64,000 nt of DNA from Streptomyces rimosus subsp. rimosus (GTDB lineage: Bacteria > Actinomycetota > Actinomycetes > Streptomycetales > Streptomycetaceae): NCBI RefSeq assembly GCF_000720725.1, contig NZ_JOCQ01000028.1:24018-88017 (forward strand), written 5' to 3'. The notes beneath the pieces were generated by a model. That model was not told the DNA's origin, made no database searches, and was given only the letters and a program-made list of their open reading frames with translations. How positions within the stretch are numbered: position 1 is the first letter of the stretch; every line of letters starts with the position of its first letter. The translations under genes were made by a program, and so were the position numbers. Shown in pieces: positions 60,487 through 64,000 of the stretch.

Positions 60487-61851
60487 TCACGGAAGCCGGG
60501 TCCGGCCGGGCCCGGCTTCCGCGTACGGCGGGGCGACGGGAGCGGCGACGGCCGGGACCGCCCCGTCGCCGTCCCCGCCCGGCCCGGCGGCGGGCTCCGG
60601 CAGCTTCAGGTACAGCGTCAGGACGGCGGAGAGCACGTACAGCGCGGCAAAGATGATCACTACCCCCGCCGGGCCGAACGGGCCGAGGAAGACGCTCACG
60701 ATGGCCGGGCCGACGAAGGCGGCGCCGCCCGCGCCCAGGTTGAGCAGGGCCATCGCGCCGCCCTTGTTGTCCGGCGCGAGGGCCGGGACCAGCGCGGAGA
60801 TCGGGACGAAACCGGCCAGCGTGATGCCGTAGAGCATGCCGACGGCGATGGCCACCCCGTAGTGGCCGCCGACGGCCTTCGGCACGAAGTAGAGGGTGAG
60901 GGTGGTGACCGCGCAGCCGAGGCCGCCGAAGGAGGCGATGGTGCGCCGCCAGCCGATCCGGTCGCCGATCACCCCGAAGAGCAGGTTGCACAGCACGTTG
61001 GTGCCGTAGATGACGGCCAGCAGGGTCAGCCAGCGGCCCTGCCCGAAGCCCAGCTCCTCGCCGAAGAAGGTCGGCAGGAACACCAGGAAGCCGAACTCCG
61101 GCGCCGTGTTGATGATGCGCACCACGCAGCCGACGGCGACCTTCGGGTGCGTCCAGGCGATGGACAGGCTGGACAGCAGCGACTGCACGGGCCGCACCTC
61201 CGGCGGCGCGAGCCGGGCGAAGCCGGTGCGCTCGCGGACGCCGAGCAGACAGCAGACGCCGCCCAGGACGATGATGCCGAGCGCCACCCACAGGGTGCCG
61301 AACTGGCCGAACCACGGGTTGGTGACGCCCGCGACGAGCGAGCCGAGGGTGGGCAGGCCGCCGGTGAAGGCCACGTAGAACCAGCCGACCGCGGTGCCCA
61401 TCCGGGCCGCCGGCGCGGTGGCGGTGATCCACACCAGGAAGCCGAAGGCGAAGAGCGGGTAGCCGAAGCCGCGCAGGCCGTAGAAGACCAGCATCAGCGG
61501 GTAGTTGCCCGGGCCCAGCGCCAGGACCAGGAAGAGCACGTCGAAGACGACCCACACGGCCAGGCCCAGCTGCATGACGCGGCGCGGGCCCCACAGGTCC
61601 GACAGCGCGCCGGAGAGCCAGGACGCGAGCATCACGGTCACGCCGTACGCGGTGATCACGTACGAGGCGTGCACCTCGGTGCCCGCGCCGTGTCCGGCCA
61701 TGTACGGGGCGATGAAACCGGACTCGACCCCGTCGCCGACCATGAACAGCAGCACGCCGAGGTAGCCGAGGACCAGCGGCTTCGGGATGCCCAGCCGGTC
61801 GGGGAGCCGGTCGGGGAGGCGGTCGGGGAGCGAGAGCTGCGGTGGAGCCAT
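60487..61851 (-). CDS. MFS permease of the polyol (RbtT/DalT/CsbX) type
   Basis: This 12-helix transporter has 454 aa. The first helix region LLFMVGDGVESGFIAPYMAG resembles ribitol/arabitol permeases, whose MGDGIE...PY start is characteristic. The MFS loop motif is LSGALSDLWGPRRVMQLGLA, and the second half has GVIGDRIGWRRTIASFGG. The N-terminus carries a short Leu-Pro-Asp-Arg repeat. It is divergent from a DAK1-DAK2 kinase, which suggests uptake of a polyol or ketose (erythritol, erythrulose or dihydroxyacetone) that the kinase phosphorylates (inference). Confidence 0.87.
   Translation of the reverse strand: MAPPQLSLPDRLPDRLPDRLGIPKPLVLGYLGVLLFMVGDGVESGFIAPYMAGHGAGTEVHASYVITAYGVTVMLASWLSGALSDLWGPRRVMQLGLAVWVVFDVLFLVLALGPGNYPLMLVFYGLRGFGYPLFAFGFLVWITATAPAARMGTAVGWFYVAFTGGLPTLGSLVAGVTNPWFGQFGTLWVALGIIVLGGVCCLLGVRERTGFARLAPPEVRPVQSLLSSLSIAWTHPKVAVGCVVRIINTAPEFGFLVFLPTFFGEELGFGQGRWLTLLAVIYGTNVLCNLLFGVIGDRIGWRRTIASFGGLGCAVTTLTLYFVPKAVGGHYGVAIAVGMLYGITLAGFVPISALVPALAPDNKGGAMALLNLGAGGAAFVGPAIVSVFLGPFGPAGVVIIFAALYVLSAVLTLYLKLPEPAAGPGGDGDGAVPAVAAPVAPPYAEAGPGRTRLP
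61795..61830 (-). repeat. Three 12-bp in-frame repeats in the permease 5' end
   Basis: The plus-strand unit SCGGTCGGGGAG occurs three times in a row (61795-61806, 61807-61818, 61819-61830), giving repeated Pro-Asp-Arg-Leu in the N-terminal cytoplasmic tail of the permease. Confidence 0.9.
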
Positions 61852-61900
61852 GGACGCCTCCGGGCGGTGCGGTGCGGTGTGATGTTGGCAGCATGAAGCC

Positions 61901-61913
61901 TGTGAACTTCACA
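61901..61913. promoter_or_regulatory. Operator-like palindrome between the permease and kinase genes
   Basis: TGTGAA-C-TTCACA is a perfect 13-bp palindrome 50 bp upstream of the permease start and ~150 bp before the kinase. A second short dyad, TGTTAAATCCAACA (62027-62040), is just ahead of the kinase ribosome binding site. Either could bind a regulator of the uptake pair. Confidence 0.5.
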
Positions 61914-62066
61914 TGCAAGATGTGATGCGGAGGCTTTTCCGGAGACTTCTTCACGGCTTCTGCGCGGCTTCTTGGCTACAACTGGGGTGGATTACGCCAG
62001 GAGGGGTGACGGGTATGTGATCCGGGTGTTAAATCCAACAAGGGACGAAACAAAGGAGTGAGCCCG

Positions 62067-63833
62067 ATGACCACCACCCCCGCCGCCGGCCCCGGACACG
62101 ACCCCGGGACCTTCCGTGAGGACTGGCTGGAGGGCCTGGCCGACGCCTACGCCCGCACGGTGCGCCGGGTCCCGGACACCTACGGGGTCGTCGGGCGGCA
62201 CGCGCCGCGCCCCGGCAAGGTCGCGGTCGTCATCGGCGGCGGCTCCGGGCACTACCCCGCCTTCGCCGGGCTGGTCGGCCCCGGCCTCGCCGACGCGGCG
62301 GCCGTCGGCGACGTCTTCGCCAGCCCCAGCGCCGAACAGGTCTACCGCACCGCGCGGGCCGCGGACGGCGGCGCGGGCGTGCTCTTCAGCTACGGCAACT
62401 ACGCCGGCGACGTGATGCACTTCGGCCTCGCCGCCCGCCGCCTGGCCGCCGAGGGCGTCGATGTCCGTACCGTCCTGGTCACCGATGACGTGGCCAGCGG
62501 CCCGCCGCCGGTCGAGGGGCAGCCGGTCGACCCGTCCCGCGACCGGCGCGGCGTGGCCGGCGACTTCTTCGTCTTCAAGGTGGCGGGCGCGGCGGCGGAA
62601 CGCGGCGACGACCTGGCGGGCGTGGCCCGGCTCGCGGCCCGTGCCAACGCGATGACCCGCACCTTCGGTGCCGCGTTCGCCGGCTGTACGCTGCCGGGCG
62701 CGAACGAGCCGCTGTTCACCGTCGACGCCGGGACGACCGAACTCGGCATGGGCATACACGGCGAACCCGGCCTGCGGACCACCCGCCACCTCACCGCGTC
62801 CGAACTCGCCGACGCGCTCGTCGACAACCTCCTGCGCGAGCTCCCGGAGCCGCCCGCCGGGGGAGACGGGCGGGCCGCCGTCCTCCTCAACGGCCTCGGC
62901 CGCACCAAGTACGAAGAGATGTTCGTCGTCTACCGCCGGGTCAACCGCAGGCTGCGCGCCGCCGGACTGCGCCCGCACCGCCCCGAGGTCGGCGAATTCG
63001 TCACGTCCTTCGACATGGCGGGCGTCTCGCTGTCCGTGATGCTCCTGGACGACGAACTGGCCGAACTGTACGACGCGCCCTGCGACACACCGGCCTTCCG
63101 CAGCGTGCCGGGGCACCACGACGACCACCGCCCGGCGGACTCCGCGGCCGCCGCCCCCACGCCCGGCACGGCGGCGCCCGTACGCGAACCCTCGGCCACG
63201 GACCTCCCCGCCACCGCCGCCCTCCGGGCCGCCCTCGACCTGATCGCGGCCAACGAGGACGAACTCGGCCGGCTGGACGCCGTCGCCGGGGACGGCGACC
63301 ACGGCATCGGCATCGTCCGGGGCCTGCGCGCCGCCGTCGCCGCGGCCCGTACGGCCGAGCCGGGACCGGCCGCCGACCCCCGCTCGGCAGGCGCCGCGCT
63401 GCTCGCCGCGGGCCTCGCCCTGGCCGACGCCTCGGGCGGCGCGTCCGGGGCCCTGTACGGCACGCTGCTGGCCGAGACCGGCGCCGTACTCGCCAAGGCC
63501 CGCGCCTACTCCACCGCGCTGTTCGCGGACGCCGCCGAAGCCGCGCAGCAGGCTGTCTCGGACCTGGGCGGCGCGCAGGTGGGCGACAAGACGATGCTGG
63601 ACGCGCTGGACCCGTTCCGGGCCGAACTCCACGCCCGCGCCGCCGAACCCCTCCCCGGCGCCTGGAAGGCCGCCGCCCAGTCCGCCACCCGCGCCGCCTC
63701 CGCCACCGCGGACCTCACCCCGTCCCGCGGCCGCGCGGCCCGCATGGGCTCCCTGGGCCACGGCCACCCGGACGCCGGGGCGGTGTCGCTGTCGCTCCTC
63801 GTCACGGCGGTCGGCGACCATCTGAACGGCTAG
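62067..63833 (+). CDS. Fused DAK1-DAK2 dihydroxyacetone/erythrulose kinase
   Basis: This is a single-chain ATP-dependent ketose kinase of 588 aa. The DAK1 half has VVIGGGSGHYPAFAGLVGPG and the catalytic His in LGMGIHGEPGLRTTRHLT (~231), which binds the ketose as a hemiaminal. An Ala/Pro-rich linker (~350-380) leads to DAK2, with the metal-binding Asp residues in LDAVAGDGDHGIGIVRGLRA and GASGALYGTLL. AAAGGAG 8 nt upstream favours the ATG at 62067 over the GTG at 62058. Mycobacterial relatives act on D- or L-erythrulose; with a polyol permease next door, a tetritol or dihydroxyacetone route is plausible. Confidence 0.9.
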   Translation: MTTTPAAGPGHDPGTFREDWLEGLADAYARTVRRVPDTYGVVGRHAPRPGKVAVVIGGGSGHYPAFAGLVGPGLADAAAVGDVFASPSAEQVYRTARAADGGAGVLFSYGNYAGDVMHFGLAARRLAAEGVDVRTVLVTDDVASGPPPVEGQPVDPSRDRRGVAGDFFVFKVAGAAAERGDDLAGVARLAARANAMTRTFGAAFAGCTLPGANEPLFTVDAGTTELGMGIHGEPGLRTTRHLTASELADALVDNLLRELPEPPAGGDGRAAVLLNGLGRTKYEEMFVVYRRVNRRLRAAGLRPHRPEVGEFVTSFDMAGVSLSVMLLDDELAELYDAPCDTPAFRSVPGHHDDHRPADSAAAAPTPGTAAPVREPSATDLPATAALRAALDLIAANEDELGRLDAVAGDGDHGIGIVRGLRAAVAAARTAEPGPAADPRSAGAALLAAGLALADASGGASGALYGTLLAETGAVLAKARAYSTALFADAAEAAQQAVSDLGGAQVGDKTMLDALDPFRAELHARAAEPLPGAWKAAAQSATRAASATADLTPSRGRAARMGSLGHGHPDAGAVSLSLLVTAVGDHLNG

Positions 63834-63850
63834 CGCGGCCGCACACCAAA

Positions 63851-63877
63851 AACCCCCGCACCCGAGGTGCGGGGGTT
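63851..63877. terminator. Bidirectional terminator after the kinase gene
   Basis: AACCCCCGCACC (63851-63862) pairs perfectly with GGTGCGGGGGTT (63866-63877) around CGA, with A- and T-rich flanks serving both converging genes. Confidence 0.88.
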
Positions 63878-63895
63878 GTCACGTCTCCGGGCCGG

Positions 63896-64000
63896 TCAGC
63901 GCAGGCGGGCCATGAGGGCGTGTTCGACGAGGGTGATGAGGGCGCTTTTGGCTTCGCTGCGGTGGCGGGCGTCGGTGGTGATGATGGGGGCGTCGGGGCC
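63896..64000 (-). CDS. Conservon-type GTPase (CvnD-like), C-terminal fragment
   Basis: The last 34 codons of a minus-strand gene are visible. They read ...IITTDARHRSEAKSALITLV then EHALMARLR and stop. The 'TDAR.R.SAK.ALI.LVEHAL' ending is typical of the ATP/GTP-binding protein that closes streptomycete conservons (histidine-kinase-like, roadblock, DUF742, GTPase). The rest lies beyond the window. The call rests on this short stretch only. Confidence 0.6.
   Translation of the reverse strand, partial: GPDAPIITTDARHRSEAKSALITLVEHALMARLR

Overview
The window looks like a chromosomal segment of a Streptomyces or close relative. The evidence is very high GC with GC-rich third codon positions, frequent GTG starts, many Tat-type export signals, and the gene order gatA - small gene - gatB ... 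ilvB-ilvN-ilvC-serA-leuB-ilvE-cimA. A DasR-type site sits before a chitinase and a PHO box before a phosphatase. The right edge cuts the end of a conservon-type GTPase gene. I saw no rRNA, tRNA, prophage, insertion sequence or CRISPR array.

Layout. 1-2217: end of gatA, a small linker gene and gatB (tRNA-dependent amidotransferase). 2284-5993: a secreted GH18 chitinase and an exported FAD-linked oxidase. 6033-8912: an accessory patch of five small minus-strand genes, three of them overlapping by 4 nt, divergent from an XRE/TPR regulator. 9108-18533: phosphocholine-type phospholipase C, an MMPL exporter, membrane and small proteins, and a large LuxR-type ATPase regulator. 18716-22157: a PQQ-type sugar dehydrogenase lipoprotein, an aldo/keto reductase and a 2-hydroxyacid dehydrogenase. 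22490-25495: a membrane GGDEF/EAL protein whose EAL motifs are eroded. 25529-31159: attenuator-controlled ilvB, then ilvN, ilvC and serA. 31495-35394: a PRC-barrel/DUF2382 stress protein, a TetR regulator and a divergent SDR/Lrp pair. 36101-40350: a PucR-type regulator divergent from proline dehydrogenase and P5C dehydrogenase. 40420-45742: a Uma2 protein, a 43-aa protein, a phosphatase, leuB and ilvE. 46026-52568: agmatine deiminase with its TetR regulator, a beta-propeller protein, an MHS-type transporter, an AraC regulator and a quinone-oxidoreductase-like enzyme. 52864-54697: cimA behind an Ile-codon leader and terminator. 55001-63833: a PL8 lyase, an acyl-CoA carboxylase beta/epsilon pair, a DUF4360 protein, and a polyol-type permease divergent from a DAK1-DAK2 kinase.

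How the genes work together. The core theme is branched-chain amino acid supply. ilvBNC, leuB, ilvE and cimA provide acetohydroxyacid synthase, ketol-acid reductoisomerase, isopropylmalate dehydrogenase, the transaminase and a threonine-independent route to 2-ketobutyrate. serA supplies serine. Two of these units, ilvB and cimA, are preceded by a short leader peptide carrying codons for their end products, an intermediate hairpin and a U-tailed terminator, which points to ribosome-mediated attenuation. A second theme is nutrient scavenging: chitinase, phosphatase, phospholipase, lyase, proline and agmatine catabolism, and polyol uptake with its kinase.

The less expected signals are in the regulatory DNA. 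Several divergent promoters carry clean palindromes, and four intergenic regions carry 24-28 bp tandem repeats. The small-gene/XRE module at 6.0-8.9 kb is the best candidate for an uncharacterised system.
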